From contig CAJJZP010000001.1 in the NCBI GenBank assembly GCA_905197665.1, positions 62,001 to 126,000 on the forward strand: a stretch of 64,000 nucleotides of DNA, written 5' to 3'. A program made the position numbers and the translations under genes. The notes under the pieces are model-generated. The model searched no databases. It saw only the letters and a program-made list of their open reading frames with translations, and had not been told where the DNA came from. The stretch's first letter is position 1. Every line of letters begins with the position of its first letter. This DNA is from an uncultured Collinsella sp. (GTDB taxonomy: Bacteria > Actinomycetota > Coriobacteriia > Coriobacteriales > Coriobacteriaceae). Positions 44,511-53,135 of this stretch are shown here, piece by piece.

Positions 44511-45265
44511 TGCGCGCCGGGGATTTTGTCGGCGCCAAGATCTATCGCAAGCCTGCCGAGGACAAGCGCACCAAAAAGGACGGCACGCCGCGCAGCCCTA
44601 AAAAGCTCGGAAAGATTCACTTTCCGGTCTTTACCCCGGGCGGTACGCGCGTGGTCGGCTTTATGGTCCGCCAGTCCGATATCGCGGGCATGATCGAGCG
44701 TCCCGACCGATTCGTAGCGCTCGACGCCATTGGTGTCTACGAGGGCGCCATCGCGGTTGACGACGTCAAGGGCACCTACGATACCGCTGCGGCCAAGCGC
44801 CTCGACATCAACCTGGACGATTGCATCATCTGGGTCGGTATGGACGTGCGCACGGAATCGGGCGACGTCGTGGGCTATTGCTCGGACGTTGAGTTCAAGC
44901 CGCGCTCGGGCATCGTGCAGGCATTCTATGTGACCGCCGGCGCTGCTTCGAGTGTTTTGGTTGGTGACACGCAGGTGCCGCCGACGATGCTGCGCGGCTA
45001 CGAGAACGGCGCGATGGTCGTCTCGGACGAGGTCAAGTCGCTCGGGTATTCGGGCGGTGCGGCTGCCAAGGCCGCCGAGGCCAGCGTCGTGGTGGGCGAC
45101 AAGGTCAAAAAGGGCGCCAAGGTGCTCGATGACAAGGGATCGGTCGCCGTGGACAAGGGCAGCCGCGCACTGGGCAAGCAGCTCGGCAAGACGCGCGGTA
45201 TGTTCAAGGCCTTTAAGGACGAATACCAAAAGGCGAGCGGAGGCTCGTCAAAAGCTACAAAATAG
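44510..45265 (+). CDS. PRC-barrel-like protein coupled to the YtxH-like gene
   Basis: 251 residues without a clear transmembrane segment. Two short beta-rich segments, HFPVFTPGGTRVVGFMV (about 33-49) and DVRTESGDVVGYCSDVEF (about 118-135), look like PRC-barrel repeats. The C-terminal 60 residues are Lys/Ala-rich. The ATG overlaps the preceding stop, so the two proteins are made together. A barrel of this sort could link to the PRC-type N-terminus of the MgtE-like protein downstream, but that is speculation. Confidence 0.6.
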   Translation: MRAGDFVGAKIYRKPAEDKRTKKDGTPRSPKKLGKIHFPVFTPGGTRVVGFMVRQSDIAGMIERPDRFVALDAIGVYEGAIAVDDVKGTYDTAAAKRLDINLDDCIIWVGMDVRTESGDVVGYCSDVEFKPRSGIVQAFYVTAGAASSVLVGDTQVPPTMLRGYENGAMVVSDEVKSLGYSGGAAAKAAEASVVVGDKVKKGAKVLDDKGSVAVDKGSRALGKQLGKTRGMFKAFKDEYQKASGGSSKATK

Positions 45266-45337
45266 CGACGTACCAAATGATGGGAGGCAAGCCGGAGACC
45301 TGTTGCTCCGGCTTGCTGTGTTTATGGGGGAGGGCAC

Positions 45338-46744
45338 ATGCGCCAAAACGGATCCAACTTAAACGGGCGTTCGGGTGCGCGTCCGACGGCGCGCCGCGAC
45401 CTGGGGCAGCTGCCCAGCGGTCAGCGCCGCCGTCACCGTAAGCCCGGCGCGATGTATCTCAACCATAGCCGCGGCTTTAGCGATCGCAGCGCGCGCATCG
45501 GCAACAGCCGCACACCCCGTCGTTCGTCTCGCCTGCCCTACGCGCTCATCGCCGTGGGTTGCGCGCTCGTGCTGTTTATCGCTGCCGTCGTGGGCTACGT
45601 CAACCGCAGTGTGGACGTGGAGCTCAACGGCCAGAAGACAGCGGTGCGTGTGGGCTCTACGCTGCAGAATCTCATCGACGACCAGGAGTTGACCGATACC
45701 TACGACGCAGGCGACCTGCTGGCCGTCGATGACAGCGTGCTCAAGCGCCATGGGGGCGAAAAGCTGTCGGTGAAGGTCGACGGCAAGCGCGTGAAGCAGG
45801 GCAAATGGGATAGCCGCGAACTTGAGGGCGGCGAGAAGGTGACGGTCAAGGATGGCCGTAACACCTACGAGAAGCACGAGGTTCAGGCTACGGTTATCGA
45901 GCCCAAGCTCAAGGTCGAGGGTACGGGCGCTATCGAGTATGTGCAGACGTGGGGTGTCCAGGGCCGCTCCGAGGTGTGGGTCGGCGAGCAATCGGGCAAG
46001 ACACAGGACCGCGGCGAGGTCGTGCCCGCCACCGATTGCGTCGTTGCGTGCGCCAGCGTGGCGCCCAAGGGCAACAAAAAGTACGTGGCGCTGACGTTTG
46101 ACGAGGGTCCGAGCAGCGCTACCAAGCAGATCTTGCAGGTACTCAAGGAAAAGGGCGTCACCGCGACGTTCTTCCTGTCGGGCGATGCGGCCGAGGCCTC
46201 GCCTGCCACGGCCAAGGCGATTGTCGATGCCGGGTGCGAGATCGGATCCAACAGCTACAGCGACGATTCGCTCAAGGGTCAGGACCGTGAGGCGGTACGC
46301 GAACAGATCACGAAAGGCACCGATGCGATTAAGTCGGCGACCGGCGTGAAGACGATGCTGCTGCGTGCTCCCTACGCTGCCTTTGACGAGCAAAACTGGA
46401 TTGATGCGATGGACCTGGTCTCCGCCGTGGTCTCGTGGAATATTGACTCGGGCGACTGGCTGCTCAACGGTGCCGACGAGCAGGTCTCGACGGTGCTCGA
46501 TTCGGTGACGCCGGGCAATATCGTGCTGCTCACCGATAGAGACGAATGCGCCGAGCAGACGCTCGAGGCGCTGCCGCAGATTATCGACGGCCTCATTGCC
46601 GACGGCTACAAGATCGTGACGCTCAGCGACCTGGTCAAGACGGACGCGTCGCTGAGCAAAAAGCTCACCTCGCTGACGAAGGTCACCATGCCCAAGGATG
46701 CCGTGTTCCCCCAACTTGCCGAGGACAACGACACCACAGAGTAG
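45338..46744 (+). CDS. Polysaccharide-deacetylase-fold protein lacking metal ligands
   Basis: 468 residues. A basic cytoplasmic N-terminus, a transmembrane helix (about 67-88), a beta-rich outer region (about 90-190, DUF348-like), then a NodB-fold domain (about 245-445). Motif 1 is TFDEGP at 253-258 (normally TFDDGP). Motif 2 is GSNSYSDDSL (normally GxHxxxHxxL), losing both histidines. Motif 3 RAPYA is kept, motif 4 DSGDW is kept, and the final LxH is LLTD. The zinc site is therefore absent and the protein is probably not an active deacetylase, though it may bind glycan. GGGGGAGG precedes the ATG. Confidence 0.85.
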   Translation: MRQNGSNLNGRSGARPTARRDLGQLPSGQRRRHRKPGAMYLNHSRGFSDRSARIGNSRTPRRSSRLPYALIAVGCALVLFIAAVVGYVNRSVDVELNGQKTAVRVGSTLQNLIDDQELTDTYDAGDLLAVDDSVLKRHGGEKLSVKVDGKRVKQGKWDSRELEGGEKVTVKDGRNTYEKHEVQATVIEPKLKVEGTGAIEYVQTWGVQGRSEVWVGEQSGKTQDRGEVVPATDCVVACASVAPKGNKKYVALTFDEGPSSATKQILQVLKEKGVTATFFLSGDAAEASPATAKAIVDAGCEIGSNSYSDDSLKGQDREAVREQITKGTDAIKSATGVKTMLLRAPYAAFDEQNWIDAMDLVSAVVSWNIDSGDWLLNGADEQVSTVLDSVTPGNIVLLTDRDECAEQTLEALPQIIDGLIADGYKIVTLSDLVKTDASLSKKLTSLTKVTMPKDAVFPQLAEDNDTTE

Positions 46745-46753
46745 TTATTGGGT

Positions 46754-46780
46754 AGTCATTTAAGAACGTCCCCAATGACT
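46754..46780. repeat. REP-like repeat fragment, copy 3
   Basis: AGTCATTTAAGAACGTCCCC followed by AATGACT; matches the beginning of the 34.6 and 38.3 kb repeats in reverse orientation, with AGTCATT/AATGACT ends. Confidence 0.75.
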
Positions 46781-46879
46781 ATGTCACGGATGCGTCAGCG
46801 TTTGGTATGCCTGCAATGTGCAGCGCATAAATTCGATGCCGCAGGGCGATGCTGATGCTATAGTTACTGCGGTTAATGA

Positions 46880-47056
46880 GGGTCAAGAGAAAGGTTACAG
46901 GTGAAATCCAAACCTCGACCATACAGTCGATGACCCCATGCAGGTGCTTTTTGCGCATGCACGGGGTGTAAGCGTCGAGCGGCGTGCCGCCCGCGCATGC
47001 GTATACATATCCAGAAGCTCCCGGACGCCGCACGCGCGGCCGCGTCCGGAGGAATA
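46880..47056 (+). promoter_or_regulatory. Structured leader upstream of the Mg2+ genes (candidate riboswitch)
   Basis: GGGTCA (46880-46885) pairs with TGACCC (46931-46936) and closes a three-way junction holding two hairpins: GGTT/AACC, with loop ACAGGTGAAATCC, and CGAC/GTCG. Further downstream, CCGGACGC (47021-47028) pairs with GCGTCCGG (47042-47049), whose right arm overlaps the GGAGG ribosome site. It does not match the M-box, ydaO, yybP or cobalamin consensus that I know. It could be a new cation-sensing leader. Confidence 0.5.
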
Positions 47057-47089
47057 ATGATGGGGAGCACCATTGAATTATCTGAGTGA
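47057..47089 (+). CDS. Candidate 10-codon leader ORF before the MgtE-like gene
   Basis: Frame MMGSTIELSE then TGA. It has the best ribosome site here (GGAGG, 5 bases upstream) and ends two bases before the ATG at 47091 of the main gene. It overlaps the proposed TTG start of the main gene in another frame. It could be a translation-coupled leader peptide, or chance. Confidence 0.3.
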   Translation: MMGSTIELSE

Positions 47090-48917
47090 GATGCTCAAAT
47101 TGCCAGTCTTGGACGTCGACGGCGAAAAGCTCGGCGTGGTCAACGATTTTGGCATTGCAACCGGCGAAGTTTTTCCGCACGTGACGTCGCTCGCGTTCCG
47201 CGGCCCCGGCAAGACGCCGTTTATGATCAGCTGGCGCAAATGGGTCGACCGTATCGACGAGACAGGTGTACACCTTAAGACGTCGGCCACCGAAATCCGT
47301 TTTTCGTACCTGCAGCCGACCGAGCTCTTGCTCGCACGCGACGTGCTCAACAAGCAGATCGTCGACACGCAGGGCATGAAGGTCGTGCGCGTAAACGACA
47401 TCAAGTTTTCCATGTCGGGCGAAAACCAGCTGCGCCTGCTGGGCGCCGAGGTCGGTGCCCGCGGTCTGCTACGCGCCATCAGCCCCGCGCTCGAGCATAT
47501 CGTCGAAGGCTTTATGAAGCACCTGGGCAAGCCGCTCAGTGAGGACATCATCGCTTGGTCCTACATGGACCTGCTCGACCGCTCGACCAAGAACATTCAA
47601 CTCTCGGTGTCGCACAAGACGCTCGGCGAGCTGCACCCTGCCGACATCGCCGACATTATCGAGCAGCTCGACCCGCGCCTACGTGCGCAGGTGTTTGCGC
47701 AGCTCGATACTGCCCAGGCCGCCGAGGCCATCTCGGAGTTCGATGACGACGAGCTTATGACCGAGATGCTCGAGGGCCTGTCCGATACGGACGCATCGTC
47801 GATGCTGGCCATGATGGACCCGGACGATGCAGCCGACCTGATCGACGAGCTCGATTACGAGAAGGCCGAGAAGCTCCTGCGCCTGATGGGCGTCAAGGAG
47901 GAGAAGGCGATTCGTAACCTGCTAGGGTATGAAGACAACACCGCCGGCCGCATCATGACCTCGGAGTTTGTCTCCCTGCCCGCCACGGCAACGGTCGGTG
48001 ACGCCATCGAGGCGATTCGCGAGCTCGACGAGGACTTCGAGAGCGTCTACTACGTCTATACCGAGGATCCGAGCGGCATGCTGACCGGCGTGCTTTCGCT
48101 GCGCACGCTGATCGTAGCCGACCGCGACGCCACGCTGGGTCAGCTGGCCTATCGCGACCTGGTCTATGTGTCGCCCGACGAGGACCAGGAAGACGTAACG
48201 GACGAGATGACCAAGTACGACCTGGTTGCCATCCCTGTCTGCGACGAGAACCGTCATATCCTGGGTATCGTAACCTTCGACGACGCCATGGACGTTATTG
48301 CCGAGGAGCATCAGGAGGACCTGCAGATCGCCGGTGTCGGCTCGGGCGATAGCGCGTCGGACGACTCGACGAACGTGCTCAGCTGGTTCGTGCATCGCCA
48401 GTACTGGGTTGTTGTATGGGGCATCGCGTCGTGCATCATGGCGACCGTGCTGGGAACGGCGCTCGGCTCCGCGCATCTGGTGGTGTTCCCCATGTGCGCC
48501 ATGCCGCTCGTGCTGCTGGCGGCCTCGCGCATGGTGTCGTTCGTCAAGAACTACTTCCTGGAGTATGACGGTCACGACGATGAGCCCAAGCCGTATCTGG
48601 GGTTCTTCTTCCAGAGCACGGGCATGGGCCTGATTCTGTCACTCGTGACCTACCTGTGCGCCCAGCTGGTGCGCACCGCTGCGTTCCCCGATGCGTCCAT
48701 GTTTGAGGAGCAACTCTTTACCGGGTGCTTTAACATCGCGGCCATCGTCTGTCTGATTGGCAACATGAGCGCCGTGATTTACCTGATGGTGCTGTTCTGG
48801 CGTGACGAGCATGACCTCAACACGTCGGGCACCGCCATGAACGTTATTGCCGTCATGATCTCGTGCGTAGCGTACTGCGTCGCTGCGGTGCTGCTCACCA
48901 TGTCGGTCATGGGTTAG
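47073..48917 (+). CDS. MgtE-like Mg2+ transporter / PRC-CBS membrane protein
   Basis: 614 residues. A PRC-barrel-type N-terminus (LSEMLKLPVLDVDGEKLG), an MgtE_N helical domain (about 185-290, LHPADIADIIEQLDPRLR), two CBS domains (about 290-420, RIMTSEFVSL) and four to five helices (about 440-612). The canonical MgtE pore motif with GGNAG is not visible, so transport itself may be weak or regulatory. The TTG at 47073 fits the PRC family N-terminus and has GGGGAG upstream; ATG 47091 is the alternative. The next gene starts 8 bases after the stop. Likely Mg2+ sensing or transport together with the NRAMP-related partner. Confidence 0.8.
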   Translation: MNYLSEMLKLPVLDVDGEKLGVVNDFGIATGEVFPHVTSLAFRGPGKTPFMISWRKWVDRIDETGVHLKTSATEIRFSYLQPTELLLARDVLNKQIVDTQGMKVVRVNDIKFSMSGENQLRLLGAEVGARGLLRAISPALEHIVEGFMKHLGKPLSEDIIAWSYMDLLDRSTKNIQLSVSHKTLGELHPADIADIIEQLDPRLRAQVFAQLDTAQAAEAISEFDDDELMTEMLEGLSDTDASSMLAMMDPDDAADLIDELDYEKAEKLLRLMGVKEEKAIRNLLGYEDNTAGRIMTSEFVSLPATATVGDAIEAIRELDEDFESVYYVYTEDPSGMLTGVLSLRTLIVADRDATLGQLAYRDLVYVSPDEDQEDVTDEMTKYDLVAIPVCDENRHILGIVTFDDAMDVIAEEHQEDLQIAGVGSGDSASDDSTNVLSWFVHRQYWVVVWGIASCIMATVLGTALGSAHLVVFPMCAMPLVLLAASRMVSFVKNYFLEYDGHDDEPKPYLGFFFQSTGMGLILSLVTYLCAQLVRTAAFPDASMFEEQLFTGCFNIAAIVCLIGNMSAVIYLMVLFWRDEHDLNTSGTAMNVIAVMISCVAYCVAAVLLTMSVMG

Positions 48918-48925
48918 GTGGTCGC

Positions 48926-50188
48926 GTGCAAGATACCAAGCAAAAGTCGGGCACCAAGCAAAAGTTGACCATCGCGGCCATCTTTGGCGCTATGGGTCCC
49001 GGTCTGCTGGCGGCGCTTTCGGGCAATGACGCCGGCGGCATTGCAACGTATTCCAGCGCGGGCGCCAGCTATGGCTATAAGATGCTCTGGATGCTTCCCG
49101 TCATGACTGTGCTGCTCATCGTGACGCAGGAGACCGCGGCGCGCTGCGGCTGCGTCACGGGTAAGGGCCTGGCATCGCTCATTCGCGAGCGCTTTGGCGT
49201 GCGCAAGAGTGTACTTGCTATGGCGGCGCTGTTGATCGCCAACACGGCTGTGACCATTTCGGAGTTTGCGGGCATCGCCAGCGGTCTTGCTCTCTTTGGC
49301 GTGCCGGCGAGCATCTCGGTGCCGTTGGTGGCGCTGCTGGTGTGGATGCTTACCATGTCGGGTAGTTTCCAGCGCATCGAGAAGATTCTGCTGCTGGTGA
49401 GCTGCGTGTTCGTGACCTATATCGTCGCCGCGTTTATGGCTGGCCCCAACTGGGGTGAGGTCGCGGTCGACCTGGTCGTGCCCAACATTCAAAATGACCC
49501 CAGCTACGTGTCGCTCGTGGTCGCAACGATCGGTACCACTATCGCGCCGTGGATGATTTTCTTGGCGCAGAACAACGTGGTCGATAAGAACGCGGGCGAG
49601 GACGATATCGTGCTGCAGCGTATTGATACCGTGAGCGGCTCGATCGCTGCCGATATCATTGCCGGCTTTATTATCATCACGACCGGCACGGTGTTGTTCC
49701 CGGCGGGTATTCAGATCAGCGATGCTGCCGATGCTGCCCGCGCGCTGGAGCCTATTGCGGGTCAGTGGTCTACGGTACTGTTTGCCTCGGGCCTGGTCGC
49801 GGCGAGCTTCTTGGCTGCCTGCGTGCTGCCGGGCGTTACGTCGAGCGCTATCTGCGAGGCATTTGGCTGGGAGCGCGGTGCCGACCGCAGCTGGGACGAG
49901 GCCCCGGTCTATCGCGGCATCATTACGGCCATCATCGGTATCTCTGCCGTGCTGGTGCTTATGCCCGGCGTCGATCTGTTCCAGATTATGATGACCTCGC
50001 AGGTCATCAATGGCGTGCTACTGCCCGTGGTTCTGGTGTTCCAGGTGGTTATCGCCGCCGACCGTCACATTATGGGCGCCAACCGCAACGGCCGCGTATG
50101 GAACGTGCTCACGTGGGCGACCATTGGTGTGATTACGGTGCTGACGGTTGTTATGTTTGTCCTGCAAGCGATGGGCTACAGCGCTTAG
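48926..50188 (+). CDS. NRAMP-related Mg2+ transporter (NRMT-like)
   Basis: 420 residues with about eleven helices. The TM1 metal motif DPGN of NRAMP proteins is replaced by SGNDAGG (residues 32-38), and the TM6 MPHN motif by APWM. This is the pattern described for the NRMT clade from Eggerthella lenta, which moves Mg2+ rather than Mn2+ or Fe2+. The GTG at 48926 has AGGTGG upstream and follows the MgtE-like stop by 8 bases. The pairing with an MgtE-like gene supports a Mg2+ role. The clade assignment is from motif memory; function here is inferred. Confidence 0.78.
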   Translation: MQDTKQKSGTKQKLTIAAIFGAMGPGLLAALSGNDAGGIATYSSAGASYGYKMLWMLPVMTVLLIVTQETAARCGCVTGKGLASLIRERFGVRKSVLAMAALLIANTAVTISEFAGIASGLALFGVPASISVPLVALLVWMLTMSGSFQRIEKILLLVSCVFVTYIVAAFMAGPNWGEVAVDLVVPNIQNDPSYVSLVVATIGTTIAPWMIFLAQNNVVDKNAGEDDIVLQRIDTVSGSIAADIIAGFIIITTGTVLFPAGIQISDAADAARALEPIAGQWSTVLFASGLVAASFLAACVLPGVTSSAICEAFGWERGADRSWDEAPVYRGIITAIIGISAVLVLMPGVDLFQIMMTSQVINGVLLPVVLVFQVVIAADRHIMGANRNGRVWNVLTWATIGVITVLTVVMFVLQAMGYSA

Positions 50189-50271
50189 CGCCTCTTTTGG
50201 ACTCCAAACAGGCCGCTGCCATGGGTTGCGGCCTGTATTTTGCCTGTTATAGGGGGTTAGTAATATGCGAG

Positions 50272-50499
50272 TGGACAAAAAATGCCAAATATGAGTACTG
50301 TTGCCTGGCCGATAGCATTTACGACCAAGAAAATAATGAACATAGCTAAGAATCTGTTCATTAAAAGCGGGTCTCCAAGTCCTAAGTCGGCTATTCTGGT
50401 CAACTGGAAGGGTCGCGCGCTACCGCAGGGGCGCCATTTTGGGTGGTTTTGCCTGCTACTAAAATGGTAACAGTACTCATATTTGCCACTTTTTGTCCA
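50272..50499. repeat. Palindromic intergenic element D (228 bp)
   Basis: Arms of 31 bp with two mismatches (50272-50302 and 50469-50499), beginning TGGACAAAAAATGCC. The interior has CGACCA on the left and CTGGTCA on the right, like elements A-C at 28.6-29.2 kb. No credible gene lies inside. Confidence 0.82.
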
Positions 50500-50672
50500 T
50501 GACCTCTTGGAGTCGGCTCGAAAAGAGTGATTTTGGGTTGTTTGCTGCGGGTGTGGGCTTGGAAACAACGCTCGGGGTGGCGAGGTACTCAGAATTCGGT
50601 CGCAAGGAGGGCGTTCCTCGGCTGTGTCAGGAGTGTCCCTGGGTGCCGGCACATAAGGAACGTCCCTAACTG

Positions 50673-50708
50673 CCGGAGGGGTGCCTGCCGTGGCGGGCAC
50701 CCCTCCGG
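50673..50708 (-). terminator. GC-rich hairpin at the end of the acyltransferase gene
   Basis: CCGGAGGGGTGCC pairs with GGGCACCCCTCCGG, 24 bases past the acyltransferase stop (minus strand). A REP-like ATAAGGAACGTCCC fragment lies just beyond it. Confidence 0.6.
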
Positions 50709-50731
50709 ATGTGGGAAGTTTGCGCTGCAGG

Positions 50732-52948
50732 TTACTTGTCGGTGCCTAGCTTGTGCGGTTTGAAGGCGAGGGCGTTAACGAGCGCGTCGGTGGCAGACTT
50801 GACGGCTGCCGGCTGCGGATCGTTGACGTGATCCTCGGGGTGTACGGGCAGGTCCTTCTTGACGGCATCGTGGATCAAGTTGAGGTACTCAGTCACGCCA
50901 GTGGTCGATAGATGCGTGCCATCGCCATCGAACAGGTCGTTGCGGTTGGCACTGTATCCGTACCAGTCGATAACGCGCACGTTCTTGTAGCGCGTGGCGG
51001 CGTTGGCGATGGCCTGGTTGGTAGAGCCAACCCACGGCTGCGGGCTGCGCGTGTTCACAAACACCACAATACGCTTATCTCCTGCATCGGTCATGATGGC
51101 GTCGATCTGGTCGTCGGTTACCAAGCCGTTGGTGCCCAGTGCAAAGACCACGATCTTGCCGGCAAGGTTCTGTTGGAGATAGCCCTCAAATGTCGCGCGG
51201 CCCGCATCGAACTGGCGGCCCTTTTCGGCATCGATGTGACTGTGGGGGAACACGCCGTCGAAGGAATCGACGGCGCGCAGCGACACGGAGTCACCGATCA
51301 TCAACAGGTCGTAGGAGCCATCGGGGAAGCCGTCGTTGTCCTTGTCGGTGTCGTCGGCTGCCTGTTGGTCCGTTGGCGCGGTGTTTTTGGCTTCCTTGTT
51401 GAGGACTTCGGCGCCCTCACCGCTCAGTGCGGAGGTCTCCGGCACAAAGATCAGGCCGCCCAGCGCGATGACAAGCACGATCCCGCAAGTGGCGCACACA
51501 GGAATATGCGCGCGCACCCAGTTGGCGGGCGTGGTGGTGCCATCGCGGAATTCGGCGACGGTGCGGCCGAAGGCGCCCTTCCTAAACGGCGTTTCGATAA
51601 AGCGATAGGAGCATTCGGCTACGGCGACCACCAACAACACCTGCAAAATGTACTGCCACCACGGCGTATCGTTGATGTTGGCGACCGGGTTCATGAGCAA
51701 CAGTAGCGGATAGTGCCACAGGTAGATGCTGTACGAGCGCTTGCCAACCCACACGAGCGGCTCGGCGGACAGTGCGCGGGCAACCATTCCCTGGGGCTGC
51801 ACGCAGGCCGCGATGACCATGAGCGTGAGGATGGAGCATAGCAGCGTGCCGCCGCGATACTGGAACGCGGTGTAGCCGTTGGTGAGCGCGACCATGGCGG
51901 CAAGGCCAACCAGACCCACGACGCCCAACACATCGATGGATGCGGGCGAGGACCAAAAGCGCACGAGGGCGCTCGGCTGTGCCGGGACGGTCTCGGCTGC
52001 GTTGTCGGCCTTCTCGCCAGGCTTGCCCTCGGCGTTCTTGCCGTGCTTGGCGGCGCCAGCCAGGCGATTGAGCCCCAAACGATGAGCGAGACGCACCGGC
52101 GCCAGGTCGCGATCGGGGATAAAGGCCATCCAGGCGCCCAGCAGCAGCGAGAAGACGCGGGTGTCGGTGCCGTAGTACACGCGGCTGGGGTCGGCGGCGG
52201 GGTTATAGAGCACCATCATGGCGATGGCGGAGACAGCAGCCAGGCCCAGAACCATGCGGCGCGTGTTGGGCTTGCTCATGTGCATGGATACCATAGCGAG
52301 CAGCAGCGGGGGCCAAACCAGGTAGAACTGTTCCTCGATGGCGAGCGACCAAAAGTGCGTAAGCGGCGAGGGATCGCCCAGGGCGTTGAAGTACGAGACG
52401 TCCTGCATAATCTGCCACCAGTTGTTAAAGAACAGCAGCGACGGCAGAATGTCGGGACGCATCTTGGTGAGCATCACGTGGTTAAAGATGGTGCACAGCG
52501 CGCAGGTCACGAACACTACCGTTACCACGGCGGGGACCAGGCGACGGATGCGGCGAATCCAGAAGCTCTTAAGGTCGATGCGACCGGTCTTAGCGACTTC
52601 GTTGAGCAGCAAGCGCGTGATCAGATAGCCCGAAAGCACAAAGAAGATCGTGACGCCAAGCAGGCCGCCCTGAGCCCACGTGAGGTTGAGGTGATAGAGC
52701 ACCACTGCGACGACGGCAAGCGTGCGCAGGCCGTCAAGGGCAGGGATGTAGCGGGACTTGGGGCGAGCAGGCGTCTGCTCCGCGGCGGGAGTGTTGGCGC
52801 GGCCCGCGTTGTTGGCAGAAGCGCGATGGAGGCTCGCGGTGCGTCGCGGCTCGTTGGCACGGCGTTCGCCCTTCACGCGTTCGTGCGGCGCCGGCTCGTT
52901 GCCCGTGCAGCGTCGACCGCGCGAGCCCGATTGCGAGAATTGTTCCAT
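50732..52948 (-). CDS. Acyltransferase-3 / SGNH O-acetyltransferase (OafA/OatA type)
   Basis: 738 residues. A basic N-terminal tail (1-60), then acyltransferase-3 motifs YIPALDGLRTLAVVAVVLYH, GVTIFFVLSGYLIT, RRIRRLVPA and FWSLAIEEQFYLVWP across about ten helices, then a linker and a C-terminal SGNH domain (about 550-700) with LMIGDSVS, ALGTNG and DGTHLS. It transfers acetyl groups to peptidoglycan or another surface glycan outside the membrane. The start used is the first ATG of the frame; a shorter start near RYIPALDG cannot be excluded. Monocistronic. Confidence 0.9.
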   Translation of the reverse strand: MEQFSQSGSRGRRCTGNEPAPHERVKGERRANEPRRTASLHRASANNAGRANTPAAEQTPARPKSRYIPALDGLRTLAVVAVVLYHLNLTWAQGGLLGVTIFFVLSGYLITRLLLNEVAKTGRIDLKSFWIRRIRRLVPAVVTVVFVTCALCTIFNHVMLTKMRPDILPSLLFFNNWWQIMQDVSYFNALGDPSPLTHFWSLAIEEQFYLVWPPLLLAMVSMHMSKPNTRRMVLGLAAVSAIAMMVLYNPAADPSRVYYGTDTRVFSLLLGAWMAFIPDRDLAPVRLAHRLGLNRLAGAAKHGKNAEGKPGEKADNAAETVPAQPSALVRFWSSPASIDVLGVVGLVGLAAMVALTNGYTAFQYRGGTLLCSILTLMVIAACVQPQGMVARALSAEPLVWVGKRSYSIYLWHYPLLLLMNPVANINDTPWWQYILQVLLVVAVAECSYRFIETPFRKGAFGRTVAEFRDGTTTPANWVRAHIPVCATCGIVLVIALGGLIFVPETSALSGEGAEVLNKEAKNTAPTDQQAADDTDKDNDGFPDGSYDLLMIGDSVSLRAVDSFDGVFPHSHIDAEKGRQFDAGRATFEGYLQQNLAGKIVVFALGTNGLVTDDQIDAIMTDAGDKRIVVFVNTRSPQPWVGSTNQAIANAATRYKNVRVIDWYGYSANRNDLFDGDGTHLSTTGVTEYLNLIHDAVKKDLPVHPEDHVNDPQPAAVKSATDALVNALAFKPHKLGTDK

Positions 52949-53135
52949 AAAACATCATCCAATGACGAGAATAATCAGCACGTATTCATTGTAGCTGCCT
53001 GCCCCTGTGAATGCTTGCTGCTGGCGTAAGCTCAAGCGCGCGTCCACATCAAAGTGGACTAAAGTTATAGGGGGTGCGAGAGTGCACAATCGTTGGTCGA
53101 CGGTGGGCGCAAAGCCTGAAGACGAGGAGGTTTCC

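Noticed and set aside
46880..47056. Known riboswitch (M-box, ydaO, yybP-ykoY, cobalamin)
   Set aside because: The conserved core sequences of these classes, as far as I can recall them, are not found; a covariance-model search would be decisive.
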